From NCBI RefSeq assembly GCF_001815865.1, contig NZ_KV822195.1, positions 368,996 through 432,995 of the forward strand: DNA of 64,000 nt, given 5' to 3'. Below, one piece after another: positions 6,736-19,265 of the stretch. The stretch is from Abiotrophia sp. HMSC24B09. Its GTDB lineage: Bacteria > Bacillota > Bacilli > Lactobacillales > Aerococcaceae. The notes below the pieces were generated by a model. The model did not search any database and was not told the DNA's origin. It saw only the letters and a list, made by a program, of their open reading frames with translations. Numbering within the stretch: position 1 is the stretch's first letter; each line of letters starts with the position of its first letter. The position numbers and the translations under genes are program-made.

Positions 6736-8067
6736 ATGACACAACATTATCAAAATATCGTGATTGGCTTTGGTAAAGGGGGCAAAACCCTAGCGAAAAC
6801 CTTGGCTAGTCGTCAAGAACAAGTGCTCTTAATTGAAGCTTCTCCTAAGATGTACGGGGGGACCTGTATCAACATCGGCTGTATTCCATCTAAGACTTTG
6901 ATTGAAGCAGCAGGCCAAGGCTTAGACTTCGAAGCAGCGGCTGCTCGTAAAGCTAAGTTAATTGCTGCTTTAAACGACAAAAACTATCACATGATTGCAG
7001 ATGAAGCAAGTGCCGAAGTTTGGACTGGTTGGGCTCGTTTTACTGGCAACCACAGTCTTGAAGTCACCTTGACTGACGGTCAAACTCGTCAAGTGACAGG
7101 GGACCGCATCTTCATTAACACTGGGGCTAAGACCGCCTTACCAGCTATTCCTGGCTTAGAAGGCAATGATTTTGTCTTAACTTCAACAGAAGCCTTGGAT
7201 TTACAAAAGTTGCCAAAACGTTTAGTTGTGGTAGGGGCAGGGTATATCGGTTTGGAAATGGCTGATATGTTCCGGACCTTCGGTTCTGAAGTGACCGTCT
7301 TGGATATTTTTGACCGCTTCATGCCACGTGAAGAACCAGAAATTGCCGCTCAAATTAAGGCAGATATGGAAGCTGCTGGTTTGACCTTCTACTTAGGCAT
7401 TCAAGATTTGGCCTTTGAGGGTGGGACTGTGACCTATAACTACCAAGGGCAAAGTCAACGCCTAGAAGCTGATGCCATCCTGGTGGCGGCTGGTCGCCGT
7501 CCAAATACCGCGCAATTAGGCTTAGAAAATACGGATATTGAATTGGATGCTCAAGGTGCGGTTGTGGTGAATGAACACTTAGAAACAGCAGTTCCTGGCG
7601 TTTACGCTTTGGGTGATGTCAAAGGTGGGCCACAATTTACCTATGTATCTCTAGATGATTTCCGCATTGTCAAAGACCAACTCTGGGGCGACAAGTCTCG
7701 CAAGGTGTCTGACCGTAATCTCATTCCTTACACCGTCTTCCTCCAAACGCCATTATCACATGTGGGCTTGACGGAAGCGCAAGCGGTGGAAGCAGGTCAT
7801 GAGGTCTTAGTCTTCGGCTTACCAATGGCGGCTGTGCCTAAAGCCAAAGTCATCGGCAATGACCGCGGTAGCTTCAAGATTATTGTCAACAAGGCAGATC
7901 AAACCATTCTGGGTGCCACTCACTATGGGGTTATGTCACCAGAAGTCATTAACTTCTTAGCATTAGCTATCAAGACCAAGGTGCCTTACACTGAAATTCG
8001 CGACTTCCTCTTCACCCATCCAACCATTGCGGAAGCCTTGAACGATGTCTTAAAACAACCAAAATAA
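6736..8067 (+). CDS. flavin disulfide reductase, RclA / hypothiocyanous acid reductase-like
   Basis: Class I pyridine nucleotide-disulfide oxidoreductase (443 aa) binding FAD and NAD(P)H. It has an N-terminal dinucleotide fold, the redox cysteine pair in GGTCINIGCIPSK (C44, C49), a second nucleotide-binding GAGYIGLEMAD and a C-terminal FTHPTIAEALND (H428). The I-N-I-G-C segment, the QTPLSHVGLTEAQA block and the length match RclA of Escherichia coli and the pneumococcal hypothiocyanous acid reductase better than dihydrolipoamide or mercuric reductases. The likely role is protection against HOCl/HOSCN made by host peroxidases. It is monocistronic, with a terminator behind it. The family is certain; the substrate is inferred. 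Confidence 0.8.
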   Translation: MTQHYQNIVIGFGKGGKTLAKTLASRQEQVLLIEASPKMYGGTCINIGCIPSKTLIEAAGQGLDFEAAAARKAKLIAALNDKNYHMIADEASAEVWTGWARFTGNHSLEVTLTDGQTRQVTGDRIFINTGAKTALPAIPGLEGNDFVLTSTEALDLQKLPKRLVVVGAGYIGLEMADMFRTFGSEVTVLDIFDRFMPREEPEIAAQIKADMEAAGLTFYLGIQDLAFEGGTVTYNYQGQSQRLEADAILVAAGRRPNTAQLGLENTDIELDAQGAVVVNEHLETAVPGVYALGDVKGGPQFTYVSLDDFRIVKDQLWGDKSRKVSDRNLIPYTVFLQTPLSHVGLTEAQAVEAGHEVLVFGLPMAAVPKAKVIGNDRGSFKIIVNKADQTILGATHYGVMSPEVINFLALAIKTKVPYTEIRDFLFTHPTIAEALNDVLKQPK

Positions 8068-8072
8068 GTATG

Positions 8073-8103
8073 AGCGGCGAGGCCTAGGTCTCGCTGCTTT
8101 TTG
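8073..8103 (+). terminator. terminator after the rclA-like gene
   Basis: AGCGGCGAG pairs with CTCGCTGCT (one G-U) around GCCTAGGT, followed by TTTTT. Confidence 0.8.
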
Positions 8104-8148
8104 TCTAATCCGACCGCGGCAAAAGTGGTGGTTTTGACAGGCAAAATT

Positions 8149-8157
8149 TGCTATAAT
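8149..8157 (+). promoter_or_regulatory. extended -10 promoter of tgt
   Basis: TGCTATAAT is an extended -10 element (TGn plus TATAAT) 35 bases before the tgt start. The TTGACA at 8134-8139 is only 12 bases away, too close to serve as its -35. The string AAATTTGCTATAAT recurs before the ABC-F gene with one upstream difference. Confidence 0.5.
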
Positions 8158-8170
8158 GGGAGAGCACTGA

Positions 8171-9337
<1,167 letters not shown>

Positions 9338-9405
9338 AAACTGCTAGCAATTTATAGCAGAGTCTGATAAAGTATAGATTATAGAACACAATAAGGAGTG
9401 ACAAA

Positions 9406-9732
9406 ATGGATTTACTAGTTAGTGTATTACCCTTTGTCTTAATCATGGGGGTTATGTACTTCTTCATGATTCGCCCACAACAACGCCAAGCTCAAGAAAA
9501 GCAACAAATGTTGCAGGCCCTCAAAAAAGGGGATGCCATTGTAACAATCGGTGGCTTACACGGGGTTGTTGAAGAAGTCGACTTGGCTAACCGTCTGGTT
9601 GTCTTAGACTGCGAAGGCATTTACTTAACCTACGAATTAAGCGCTGTTGCCACTGTTAAACAAGGCGAACGCGTACGTCCTTCAGTAGCTGACTTAGAAC
9701 CAAAAGAAGAAGTAAGCAATGAAGAAGCCTAG
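9406..9732 (+). CDS. yajC: preprotein translocase subunit YajC
   Basis: Small single-pass membrane protein that associates with SecDF at the Sec translocon. At 108 aa it has one N-terminal transmembrane segment ending in MIRPQQRQ and the conserved soluble part (GDAIVTIGGLHGVVEEVD). AAGGAG lies seven bases before the ATG. No secDF genes are nearby. It ends at a strong terminator. Confidence 0.93.
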   Translation: MDLLVSVLPFVLIMGVMYFFMIRPQQRQAQEKQQMLQALKKGDAIVTIGGLHGVVEEVDLANRLVVLDCEGIYLTYELSAVATVKQGERVRPSVADLEPKEEVSNEEA

Positions 9733-9743
9733 GTCCTAGGCTC

Positions 9744-9772
9744 AAGCTGAGACTCTGTCTCAGCTTTTTTTG
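9744..9772 (+). terminator. strong terminator after yajC
   Basis: AAGCTGAGAC and GTCTCAGCTT form a perfect 10-bp stem with a TCT loop, followed directly by a T run. Confidence 0.92.
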
Positions 9773-9956
9773 TGTCGATCATCAGAAAGGTAGGGGAGAA
9801 GTGACTAGAATGTTCGTCTTTTTGCTGACTTTATCAACAAGACAAAAAGCCTAGTAGAATAAGGATTTTGCTGCTCTTTTTTGAGCCAAAGCATAACATT
9901 CAAATGGAATTTTGATTTTTTAGAGCAAGTGACTAGAGCACAAGGAGCAGATAGGC

Positions 9957-9962
9957 TATAAT
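9957..9962 (+). promoter_or_regulatory. possible -10 element of the opp operon
   Basis: A perfect TATAAT lies 55 bases upstream of oppB in an otherwise empty 240-base spacer. No good -35 is visible at 16-18 bases, so activator help or a different start is possible. Confidence 0.4.
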
Positions 9963-10016
9963 ATAAGAGATACTAGACCCCTAAGACACCAATCAAGGGG
10001 ACAAAGGATGTGACCT

Positions 10017-10955
10017 ATGAAAGCCTTTATTCGTTATATGGTCAAGCGCCTAGCCTACATGCTCTTGACGCTTTTTATTATTGTAACTGTCACTTTCTTC
10101 TTAATGAAACTCCTGCCAGGGACGCCATTTTCCAATGAAGATCAGTTGACTGCTGCCCAAATTCAAACCCTCAACGCTAAGTATGGCCTGGACCAGCCAA
10201 TTTGGGTTCAATATGGGCGTTACTTGCTCAATATTCTCAAGGGAGACCTAGGGGTGTCCTTCCAATTTAACAATACGCCAGTTTCACAGCTTATTATTGA
10301 CCGGGCGGGTCCCTCTATGCAATTGGGCTTGCAGGCCATGTTGCTGGGGACTATACTGGGGACTTTCCTAGGTGTCATTTCGGCAGTCTACCAAAACACC
10401 TGGATTGACCGTTTTACTTCGGTCTTTGCCATTGCGGGCCGTTCAGTTCCAAGCTTTGTCTTCGCCGTTGTCTTGCAATTTCTCTTTGCCGTGGTCTTAG
10501 CTTGGTTCCCGATTGCCTTCTGGCGTGATGGCTTTGCCTCAACCGTCTTACCAACCATTGCCTTGTCCCTGTCACCGATGGCGGATGCGGCCCGTTTCGT
10601 CCGGACGGAAATGATTGAAGTCCTCAATGCGGATTATATTGAACTAGCTCGGGCTAAAGGCTTCAGCCGCTTCTATGTGGTGATGCGCCATGCCTTACGC
10701 AATGCTATCATCCCACTCCTATCTATTATTGGGCCTATGACGGCTGGCTTGATGACAGGTTCCCTGGTAGTGGAAAATATCTTCTCCATTCCAGGTATCG
10801 GTGAACAATTCACCAAGTCGATTATGGTGAACGACTTCCCAACCATTATGGGGGTTACCATTCTCTATTCCACCTTGTTAGTGGTCATGATTTTAATTTC
10901 TGACATAGTCAATGGGTTAATTGATCCACGACTCCGTCTGACCGGAGGTGCCTAA
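10017..10955 (+). CDS. oppB: oligopeptide ABC transporter permease OppB-type
   Basis: Inner-membrane permease (312 aa) of a peptide/nickel-type ABC importer. It has the N-terminal R-x-x-x-x-x-P-type helix (RLAYMLLTLFIIVTVTFF), about six membrane segments and the ABC-permease EAA loop (YIELARAKGFSRFYVVMRHA) that contacts the ATPases. GGGGACAAAGGATG provides the ribosome binding site. It is the first gene of oppBCDF. No binding-protein gene lies upstream or downstream. Confidence 0.9.
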   Translation: MKAFIRYMVKRLAYMLLTLFIIVTVTFFLMKLLPGTPFSNEDQLTAAQIQTLNAKYGLDQPIWVQYGRYLLNILKGDLGVSFQFNNTPVSQLIIDRAGPSMQLGLQAMLLGTILGTFLGVISAVYQNTWIDRFTSVFAIAGRSVPSFVFAVVLQFLFAVVLAWFPIAFWRDGFASTVLPTIALSLSPMADAARFVRTEMIEVLNADYIELARAKGFSRFYVVMRHALRNAIIPLLSIIGPMTAGLMTGSLVVENIFSIPGIGEQFTKSIMVNDFPTIMGVTILYSTLLVVMILISDIVNGLIDPRLRLTGGA

Positions 10956-10956
10956 G

Positions 10957-12027
10957 ATGCAACATGAATTAGCTAAGTCTTCCTATAATGAGGCTTTACT
11001 AGCTCAAGCAGGGGACCTAACCGCGCAAAAATTGCAACTGGCTAAGCGTGACTGTGGTCGCCAAGATGCCATGAGTGATGTGCCAGCCTTGAGTTTCTGG
11101 CAGGATTCCTGGCGCCGTTTGCGACGCAATAAAGCGGCTATGGTTTCCTTGATTATTATTCTGGCCTTTATTATCTTGGCCATTCTGGCGCCTTGGATTG
11201 CGCCTTACTCACCAACGGCTCAGAATCCATCCTATGCCAATTTGCCACCTAAGATTCCAGGACTAGAAGGTTTATCCTGGTTTAATGGCTATGGGGCCAA
11301 CCGGGCGGGCAACTTAGTTGACCGCTATGCTGCTGCCAAAGTACCGGCAGGTACCTACTATTATTTAGGAACTGACGCTCTAGGCCGTGACTTGCTGTCG
11401 CGTATCCTCTATGGAACACGCATTTCCCTCTTGATTGCCTTTGTAGCAGCAGCCATTAACCTAGTCTTTGGTGTCATTTATGGCTTGGTTTCTGGGTGGT
11501 TTGGGGGTAAAATCGATACCCTCATGCAACGGATTTTAGAAATCCTATCAGGGATTCCTAACCTAGTCATCGTCATCCTCATGCTCTTGGTGCTCCAACC
11601 AGGGATTGTGTCTATTATTATCACCATTGCCTTGACCAGCTGGATTTCCATGTCTCGTGTGGTACGGGCTCAAACTATTCGTATCAAGCAGCAAGAATAT
11701 GTGCTAGCAGCTCGTGTGCTGGGGCAATCAACCCTTAAAATTATGTTCCGTCACATTCTGCCTAATATGCTGGGCCTGATTATTGTCCAAGTCATGTTTG
11801 CTTTGCCGGCAGCCATCTTCTTCGAAGCCTTCCTAAGCTTCATTGGGATTGGGATTCCAGCGCCAGCAGCTAGTCTGGGGACCTTAATTAATGATGGTTA
11901 CAAGACCTTCCGTTTCTTGCCACACTTAATGTGGTATCCAGCGGGTGTCATTTCGATCCTAATGCTAGCCTTTAACCTTCTGGCGGATGGCCTGCGTGAC
12001 GCCTTCGACCCTAAAATGAAAGAGTAG
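10957..12027 (+). CDS. oppC: oligopeptide ABC transporter permease OppC-type
   Basis: Second permease (356 aa). It has an N-terminal OppC_N segment (FWQDSWRRLRRNKAAMVSLI) and a periplasm-side insertion of about 70 residues before the GTDALGRDLLSRILYG motif typical of DppC/OppC. The EAA loop reads YVLAARVLGQSTLKIMFRHI, and the end is LLADGLRDAFDPKMKE. ATG 10957 follows GGAGGTG and begins one base after the oppB stop; an upstream GTG at 10948 overlaps the ribosome binding site. Confidence 0.9.
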   Translation: MQHELAKSSYNEALLAQAGDLTAQKLQLAKRDCGRQDAMSDVPALSFWQDSWRRLRRNKAAMVSLIIILAFIILAILAPWIAPYSPTAQNPSYANLPPKIPGLEGLSWFNGYGANRAGNLVDRYAAAKVPAGTYYYLGTDALGRDLLSRILYGTRISLLIAFVAAAINLVFGVIYGLVSGWFGGKIDTLMQRILEILSGIPNLVIVILMLLVLQPGIVSIIITIALTSWISMSRVVRAQTIRIKQQEYVLAARVLGQSTLKIMFRHILPNMLGLIIVQVMFALPAAIFFEAFLSFIGIGIPAPAASLGTLINDGYKTFRFLPHLMWYPAGVISILMLAFNLLADGLRDAFDPKMKE

Positions 12028-12035
12028 GTGACTTT

Positions 12036-13097
12036 ATGACAGAACGTGTCTTAAGCATCGAGAATTTACAGGTTCAATTCAAAACCTATGCGGGAACTGT
12101 CCAAGCCATTCGAGGTGTGGACTTCCAGCTACACAAAGGTGAAACTTTAGCCATTGTAGGGGAATCAGGTTCTGGTAAAACGGTGACCTCCCGTGCCATT
12201 ATGCGTCTATTGAGCCAGAGTGCCACCATTAACGAGGGCAAGATTGATTTTATGGGTCAAGACCTCCGCAACTTAAGCGATAAGCAAATGGAAAAAATCC
12301 GTGGCTCGCAAATTGCCATGATTTTCCAGGATCCCATGACTTCGCTTAACCCAACCCTAACCATTGGACGTCAATTGGTGGAAGTCATCATCAAACATCG
12401 CAAGTTTTCGCGTGCAGAAGCAGTCGCGGAAGCCTGCAACTTACTCAGTCTCTGCGGAATTAAGGATCCTGAGCAACGCCTTAAGGATTACCCAAGTCAA
12501 TTCTCAGGTGGTCAACGCCAACGGATTGTCATTGCCATCGCCTTGGCAGGGGACCCAGAAATCTTGATTGCCGATGAACCAACGACCGCCTTAGACGTTA
12601 CAGTTCAAGCACAAATTATTGAGCTCTTGCAAGATATTCAGCGTCAGAAGGGCATGGCCATTATCTTCATTACCCACGATTTAGGCGTGGTAGCCAATAT
12701 TGCAGACCGCGTGGCGGTGATGTATGCGGGTCGACTAGTCGAAATTGGGCCTGTGGATGAAGTTTACTATAATCCGCAGCATCCTTACACCTGGGGGCTT
12801 TTGTCAGCGACACCGACCTTGACCTCGTCAGGTCCACTATATGCCATTCCGGGAACCCCGCCTAACTTGCTCAATCCACCAAAGGGCGATGCCTTTGCCT
12901 GCCGTAATGAGTATGCCTTGGATATTGATTTTGAACTGCAGCCTCCAATGTTTGAGGTCAATCCGGGCCACTATGCCGCGACTTGGCTTTTGCATCCAGA
13001 GGCTCCTAAAGTGACACCACCGGCTAGCATTCAAGAACGCTATGCCTACTATCAAGCTAAGAAGGAGGCTGAATCGCATGACACAAGCTCTAATTGA
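12036..13097 (+). CDS. oppD: oligopeptide ABC transporter ATP-binding protein OppD
   Basis: ATPase subunit (353 aa) that powers peptide uptake. It has Walker [10 protein letters not shown]-loop [10 protein letters not shown], signature FSGGQRQRI, Walker [13 protein letters not shown] and the H-loop THDLG. The C-terminal oligo_HPY extension is present ([12 protein letters not shown] onward). The usual OppD cysteine cluster is reduced; a CRNEYA segment remains. It overlaps oppF by 20 bases, so the two ATPases are translationally coupled. Confidence 0.93.
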   Translation: MTERVLSIENLQVQFKTYAGTVQAIRGVDFQLHKGETLAIVGESGSGKTVTSRAIMRLLSQSATINEGKIDFMGQDLRNLSDKQMEKIRGSQIAMIFQDPMTSLNPTLTIGRQLVEVIIKHRKFSRAEAVAEACNLLSLCGIKDPEQRLKDYPSQFSGGQRQRIVIAIALAGDPEILIADEPTTALDVTVQAQIIELLQDIQRQKGMAIIFITHDLGVVANIADRVAVMYAGRLVEIGPVDEVYYNPQHPYTWGLLSATPTLTSSGPLYAIPGTPPNLLNPPKGDAFACRNEYALDIDFELQPPMFEVNPGHYAATWLLHPEAPKVTPPASIQERYAYYQAKKEAESHDTSSN

Positions 13098-13968
13098 AGT
13101 GCGCAACCTCAAGCAGTATTATCATCAGGACCATACGGTCGTTAAGGCCGTAGACGATGTTAGCTTCACCGTTCAAGCTGGTGAGACCTTTGGTTTAGTA
13201 GGGGAATCGGGTAGTGGTAAATCAACCATTGGCCGTGCCATTGTCAACCTCTATCAGCCAACTGATGGCCAGATTCTTTACCAGGGGAAGGCTTTAAGCG
13301 ACTTATCAAAGGGAGAGCGACTGGATTATAACAAGGACGTTCAAATGATTTTCCAAGATCCTTATGCTTCCTTAAATCCTCGTATGAAGGTCCAAGATAT
13401 TGTGGCTGAGGGGATGGAAGTCCATGGTCTGGTAGCCTCCAAATCAGAGCGGGATGCCAAAGTGGCCGAGCTTCTGGCTTCAGTCGGTTTGTCACCTGAA
13501 CATGCCTTGCGCTATCCGCATGAATTTTCGGGCGGCCAACGCCAACGGATTGGGATTGCGCGTGCCTTGGCGGTTGAACCTAAGTTTATTGTCTGCGATG
13601 AACCTATCTCAGCCTTGGATGTCTCCATCCAAGCCCAAATCATTAACCTATTGCAAGGCTTGCAAGAAGAGCGAGGCTTGACCTATCTCTTTATCGCCCA
13701 TAACTTGGCCATGGTTAAATACTTTAGTGACCGTATTGGCATGATGTATCGAGGTCGCATGGTGGAATTAGCAACTGCTGAAGCGCTCTATGAGCAACCG
13801 CTACATCCTTATACGCAGAGCTTGCTATCAGCCATTCCACTGCCAGATCCAGATCAGGACCGTCAGCGTCAACGGATTGTCTATCAGCCAAGTCAAGCTG
13901 AACTAGAGGCGCCTCATGATTGGGTGCAAGCGCAAGAACAGCATTGGGTCATGAAAGCCAAAGCCTAA
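13078..13968 (+). CDS. oppF: oligopeptide ABC transporter ATP-binding protein OppF
   Basis: Second ATPase (296 aa) that pairs with OppD. It has Walker [11 protein letters not shown]-loop [10 protein letters not shown], signature FSGGQRQRI, Walker [14 protein letters not shown]-loop AHNLA and the C-terminal [12 protein letters not shown] extension. ATG 13078 has GAAGGAGG upstream, inside oppD. The open frame extends to 13042, but that start has no ribosome binding site. Confidence 0.93.
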   Translation: MTQALIEVRNLKQYYHQDHTVVKAVDDVSFTVQAGETFGLVGESGSGKSTIGRAIVNLYQPTDGQILYQGKALSDLSKGERLDYNKDVQMIFQDPYASLNPRMKVQDIVAEGMEVHGLVASKSERDAKVAELLASVGLSPEHALRYPHEFSGGQRQRIGIARALAVEPKFIVCDEPISALDVSIQAQIINLLQGLQEERGLTYLFIAHNLAMVKYFSDRIGMMYRGRMVELATAEALYEQPLHPYTQSLLSAIPLPDPDQDRQRQRIVYQPSQAELEAPHDWVQAQEQHWVMKAKA

Positions 13969-13982
13969 TAAACTAAGCATAA

Positions 13983-14016
13983 ACCTTCTTCCTGTATCAG
14001 GGAGGAGGTCTTTTTT
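13983..14016 (+). terminator. terminator of the opp operon
   Basis: ACCTTCTTCC pairs with GGGAGGAGGT (two G-U pairs), followed by six T. Confidence 0.8.
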
Positions 14017-14312
14017 GTGCTTCAATTAGATTGTGAAGAGCAACCCCAAAAGCGCGTGATTTTAATAAGTCCATGTGAAGTAAAATTCACTAACTGAAAT
14101 ATTAGACTGAAAGACACCAGAAATAACAAGCTGTTTTGTCATTATATGGCGATTTTGAAACAGATATTTAAGTGTAGTATTACAATTCAACCCTTAATGT
14201 ATCCACTTTCCGGTGAAAAGTAACCGTTTTTCTTGGATAAAAGCCCCTTATATTGTATCATTCACAAAAACGGACGATAGGGGCTAAAGTGACTATTATC
14301 AAGCCTTAGCGC

Positions 14313-14347
14313 TTGCATTTGCTAGCCAAGAGTGGTAAATTTATAAG
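14313..14347 (+). promoter_or_regulatory. probable pdhA promoter region
   Basis: Two overlapping candidates are visible: TTGCAT-17-TAAATT (14313-14341) and TTGCTA-17-TATAAG (14319-14347). Both lie about 80-110 bases before pdhA. Which is used cannot be decided. Confidence 0.4.
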
Positions 14348-14353
14348 GTACAG

Positions 14354-14395
14354 TCTACCAGTAATACAGAAATTAAGTCTGTCTTGCTCGGTAGT
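14354..14395 (+). promoter_or_regulatory. nested inverted repeats in the pdhA leader
   Basis: CTACC...GGTAG encloses ACAGA...TCTGT between the possible promoter and the pdhA ribosome binding site. This could fold as an imperfect hairpin in the leader RNA. There is no T run, so it is not a classical terminator. Confidence 0.3.
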
Positions 14396-14401
14396 AGTTA
14401 A

Positions 14402-15526
<1,125 letters not shown>

Positions 15527-15528
15527 TA

Positions 15529-16506
15529 ATGGCTCAAAAAACGATGATTGAGGCTATCACAGAAGCGTTAGCCATTGAATTACGCAATGACGACCGTACC
15601 CTTATTTTTGGGGAAGACGTCGGCTTGAACGGGGGGGTATTCCGTGCCACTCAAGGTTTACAAGCAGAATTTGGTGAAGACCGCGTCTTCAACACTCCTT
15701 TAGCAGAATCTGGTATCGGTGGTATGGCCATCGGTTTGGCTTTGGAAGGTTTCCGTCCAATCCCTGAAATCCAATTCTTAGGCTTCGTCTTCGAAGTAAT
15801 GGACTCTGTTGTTGCTCAAGCAGCACGTACTCGTTACCGTCTTGGCGGTAGCCGTAACATGCCAATCACTTTCCGCGCACCATTCGGTGGTGGGGTTCAC
15901 ACGCCAGAATTGCACGCTGATAACTTGGAAGGTCTATTAGCTCAATCTCCAGGTATCAAGGTAGTTATTCCTTCTGGTCCATACGATGCCAAAGGCTTGC
16001 TCTTGTCATCTATCCGTGACAACGATCCAGTTATCTTCTTAGAGCACATGAAACTCTACCGTTCTTTCCGTGAGGAAGTGCCAGAAGCTGAATACACCAT
16101 TCCTTTAGGCAAAGCTAATGTCGTGAAGGAAGGGAACCACGTTTCCATCATCACTTACGGGGCAATGGTTCGTGAAGCGGTTAAAGCGGCTGAAAAACTT
16201 GAAAAAGACGGGATCTCTGTTGAAATCCTTGACTTACGTACTGTGCAACCACTTGACATCGAAGCGATTGTCGCAACCACTGAGAAAACTGGTCGCGTAG
16301 TTGTGGTTCAAGAAGCACAACGTCAAGCAGGGGTTGGCGCTCGCGTAATGGCTGAAATCACTGAACGTGCGGTTCTTTCCTTAGAAGCACCAGTTGGTTT
16401 CGTTGCAGCACCTGACACCATCTTCCCATTCGGTCAAGCCGAACATGACTGGTTGCCAAACGCAACAGACATCGAAGAAAAAGTACGCGAAGTATACAAC
16501 TTCTAA
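15529..16506 (+). CDS. pdhB: pyruvate dehydrogenase E1 component beta subunit
   Basis: Beta subunit (325 aa) forming the E1 heterotetramer. It has [14 protein letters not shown] at the N-terminus, the [17 protein letters not shown]hDP-contact region, the [19 protein letters not shown] segment and a C-terminal transketolase domain ([11 protein letters not shown]). GGAG lies in the pdhA tail just before the start, two bases after the pdhA stop. Confidence 0.96.
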   Translation: MAQKTMIEAITEALAIELRNDDRTLIFGEDVGLNGGVFRATQGLQAEFGEDRVFNTPLAESGIGGMAIGLALEGFRPIPEIQFLGFVFEVMDSVVAQAARTRYRLGGSRNMPITFRAPFGGGVHTPELHADNLEGLLAQSPGIKVVIPSGPYDAKGLLLSSIRDNDPVIFLEHMKLYRSFREEVPEAEYTIPLGKANVVKEGNHVSIITYGAMVREAVKAAEKLEKDGISVEILDLRTVQPLDIEAIVATTEKTGRVVVVQEAQRQAGVGARVMAEITERAVLSLEAPVGFVAAPDTIFPFGQAEHDWLPNATDIEEKVREVYNF

Positions 16507-16535
16507 TATTCAGTTGAGGAAAGGAAGTAAATAAC

Positions 16536-17837
16536 ATGGCTTTTAAATTCAGATTGCCTGATATCGGTGAAGGGATTGCCGAAGGCGAAATCGTAAAATG
16601 GGACGTCAAAGAAGGCGACACCATTCAAGAAGACGATACATTAGTGGAAATCCAAAACGACAAATCGGTTGAGGAAATTCCATCTCCAGTTACTGGTAAA
16701 ATTTTAAAAATCTTGGTTCCAGAAGGAACTGTTGCGCGCGTAGGGGACGTTTTAGTTGAAATCGACGCTCCTGGCCACGAAGACGATGGCGATGCAGCAC
16801 CAGCTTCCGCAGCTGCACCAGAAGCGGCTCCAGCTGCGGAAGCTGCACCTGCAGCACCAGCAGGCCCAGGTGCCCCAACAGGCGCTCCTGCAGGTGAAGG
16901 TAAGCGTGTCTTAGCAATGCCATCAGTTCGTAAATTAGCTCGTGACAAGGGTGTTGACATTCGTTTAGTAACGCCTTCTGGTAAGGGTGGTCGCGTTGTG
17001 GCGGCTGACGTCTTGGCCTTCAACGGCGAAGCAGCACCAGTTGCGGCGGCAGAAGTAGCAGCACCAGCTGAAGTAGCAAGCCCAGCGGCAGCACCAGCAG
17101 CACCAGCACAACCATATGTATCTGGTAAGGGTGAAGCTGAAACTCGTGAACCATTATCTCCAATGCGTAAAGCAATTTCTAAGGCAATGGTTAACTCTAA
17201 ACACACTGCTCCTCACGTAACCCTCTTCGATGAAGTAGAAGTATCTGCTTTATGGGATCACCGTAAGAAGTTCAAAGACATTGCCGCTAACCGTGGTACT
17301 AAGTTAACCTTCTTGCCATACGTGGTAAAAGCTTTAGTAGCAACTGTTAAGAAGTTCCCAGTCCTCAATGCTTCTATTGACGACGCTAGCCAAGAAATTG
17401 TCTACAAGAACTACTACAACATCGGTATTGCAACTGACACTGAACGTGGCCTCTTCGTACCAAACGTCAAGGACGCTAACACTAAGTCAGTATTTGACAT
17501 TGCAGATGAAATCAACGGCAAGGCAGCTTTAGCTCACGAAGGTAAGTTAACTGCTCAAGACATGAGCCAAGGGACTATTACAATCTCTAACATTGGTTCT
17601 GCACGTGGTCAATGGTTCACACCAATCATTAACTACCCAGAAGTTGCTATCTTAGGGATGGGGACAATCAACGTTCAACCAGTGGTTAACGCTGAAGGCG
17701 AAATCGCTGTTGGCCGTATGTTGAAATTGTCCTTGAGTTTCGACCACCGTATCGTCGATGGTGCCACTGCACAAAATGCAATGAACGAATTGAAACGTTT
17801 ATTGGCTGACCCAGAATTATTATTGATGGAAGGTTAA
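16536..17837 (+). CDS. pdhC: dihydrolipoamide acetyltransferase, PDH E2
   Basis: Core enzyme (433 aa) that moves the acetyl group from lipoate to CoA. Domains in order: one lipoyl domain (1-80, lipoyl lysine K43 in [10 protein letters not shown]), an Ala/Pro-rich flexible linker (about 81-122), the peripheral subunit-binding domain (about 123-161, [14 protein letters not shown]), a second Ala/Pro linker (to about 195) and the catalytic domain ending in [10 protein letters not shown] (H404). AGGAAAGG is the ribosome binding site. It has a single lipoyl domain, as in many Gram-positive cocci. Confidence 0.96.
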   Translation: MAFKFRLPDIGEGIAEGEIVKWDVKEGDTIQEDDTLVEIQNDKSVEEIPSPVTGKILKILVPEGTVARVGDVLVEIDAPGHEDDGDAAPASAAAPEAAPAAEAAPAAPAGPGAPTGAPAGEGKRVLAMPSVRKLARDKGVDIRLVTPSGKGGRVVAADVLAFNGEAAPVAAAEVAAPAEVASPAAAPAAPAQPYVSGKGEAETREPLSPMRKAISKAMVNSKHTAPHVTLFDEVEVSALWDHRKKFKDIAANRGTKLTFLPYVVKALVATVKKFPVLNASIDDASQEIVYKNYYNIGIATDTERGLFVPNVKDANTKSVFDIADEINGKAALAHEGKLTAQDMSQGTITISNIGSARGQWFTPIINYPEVAILGMGTINVQPVVNAEGEIAVGRMLKLSLSFDHRIVDGATAQNAMNELKRLLADPELLLMEG

Positions 17838-17850
17838 GGTGAAATAGATT

Positions 17851-19257
17851 ATGGTAGTAGGAGATTTCGCAATTGAACTCGACACAGTCGTGATTGGTTC
17901 TGGCCCTGGTGGGTATGTAGCAGCTATTCGTGCTGCTCAACTCGGCCAAAAAGTTGCCATCATTGAAAAAGACTACATCGGGGGGACCTGCTTGAACGTA
18001 GGCTGTATCCCTTCTAAGGCTTTGATCAACGCTGGCCACACCTACCACAATGCTAAACACGGTGACCACTTTGGGGTTATTGCCAAAGATATCACTGTGG
18101 ACTTCAAACGTACCCAAGAATGGAAAGACAAAGAAGTTGTTGCTAAGTTAACCGGCGGGATTCGCATGTTGCTTAAGAAGAACAAGGTAGAGATTATCGA
18201 AGGGGAAGCTTTCTTCGTAGATGACCATACTTTACGTGTTGTCAAAGAAGATTCAGCTCAAACTTACAGCTTCAACAATGCCATCGTGGCAACTGGTAGC
18301 CGCCCAATCGAAATCAAAGGCTTCAAGTACAGCGACCGCGTGATTGACTCTACTGGTGCTTTGGCCCTAGACCACATTCCATCTTCTATGGTGGTAATCG
18401 GTGGGGGTTACATCGGTTCAGAATTAGCAGGTGCTTTCGCTAACTTCGGGACTAAGATTACAATCTTGGAAGGTTCTAACCAAATCATCCCAACTTTTGA
18501 AAAAGACATGGTTAAATTAGTGGAAAATGAATTCGCTAAGAAGGGTGTAGACATCATCACCAACGCTATGGCTTTGAACTCAGAAGTAAAAGACAAGTCT
18601 GTTGTAGTTACTTATGAAGTAGGGGGCAAACAACACACCGTTGAAGCTGAATACTGCTTAGTAACAGTTGGTCGCCGTCCTAACACCGATAACTGCGGCT
18701 TGGAAGTTGCTGGGGTTATCGTGGGCGAACGTGGTTTGATCAACGTTGACAAACAAGGTCGCACTAACAAACCAAACATCTTCGCCATCGGTGACGCTGT
18801 TCCAGGTGCAGCCTTAGCCCACAAAGCAAGCTACGAAGCTAAGGTTGCTGCTGAAGCAATCGCTGGGCAAGCATCTGAAGTTGACTACGTGGCAATGCCA
18901 GCAGTCTGCTTCACTGACCCAGAATTATCTTCTGTAGGCTACACTGTAGACCAAGCTAAAGAAGCTGGTTTGAATGCTAAAGCTGTTAAATTCCCATTAG
19001 CTGGGAACGGTCGTGCCTTGTCCTTGAATGCAACTGAAGGGTTTGTACGTTTAGTTGTTGATAAGGAAGACAACACCATCTTAGGGGCACAAGTCGCAGG
19101 GGTTAACGCTTCTGACATCATTGCTGAATTGACCTTGGCAGTTGAAGGCGGCTTGAACGCTGAAGACATCGCCTTGACAATCCACTCACACCCATCCTTA
19201 GCTGAAACAGTTATGGATGCTGCTGAGTTGGCTTTAGGTCACCCAATTCACGTCTAA
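17851..19257 (+). CDS. pdhD: dihydrolipoamide dehydrogenase, PDH E3
   Basis: FAD enzyme (468 aa) that reoxidises dihydrolipoamide with NAD. It has GSGPGG FAD-binding (16-21), the redox pair in [13 protein letters not shown] (C47, C52), a second nucleotide site [11 protein letters not shown], the [16 protein letters not shown] motif and the catalytic HSHPSLAE (H447, E452). No lipoyl domain is fused at the N-terminus, unlike the pneumococcal E3. It is last in the pdh operon, followed by a palindrome and a terminator. Confidence 0.96.
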   Translation: MVVGDFAIELDTVVIGSGPGGYVAAIRAAQLGQKVAIIEKDYIGGTCLNVGCIPSKALINAGHTYHNAKHGDHFGVIAKDITVDFKRTQEWKDKEVVAKLTGGIRMLLKKNKVEIIEGEAFFVDDHTLRVVKEDSAQTYSFNNAIVATGSRPIEIKGFKYSDRVIDSTGALALDHIPSSMVVIGGGYIGSELAGAFANFGTKITILEGSNQIIPTFEKDMVKLVENEFAKKGVDIITNAMALNSEVKDKSVVVTYEVGGKQHTVEAEYCLVTVGRRPNTDNCGLEVAGVIVGERGLINVDKQGRTNKPNIFAIGDAVPGAALAHKASYEAKVAAEAIAGQASEVDYVAMPAVCFTDPELSSVGYTVDQAKEAGLNAKAVKFPLAGNGRALSLNATEGFVRLVVDKEDNTILGAQVAGVNASDIIAELTLAVEGGLNAEDIALTIHSHPSLAETVMDAAELALGHPIHV

Positions 19258-19265
19258 TTAAGTTC

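Noticed and set aside
8134..8157. TTGACA and TATAAT as one promoter before tgt
   Set aside because: Only 12 bases separate them; the extended -10 alone is the more likely element.
16625..17206. 193-codon leftward open frame opposite pdhC
   Set aside because: It is the antisense of the Ala/Pro-rich linkers and lipoyl domain; GC-rich repeats keep antisense frames open by chance.
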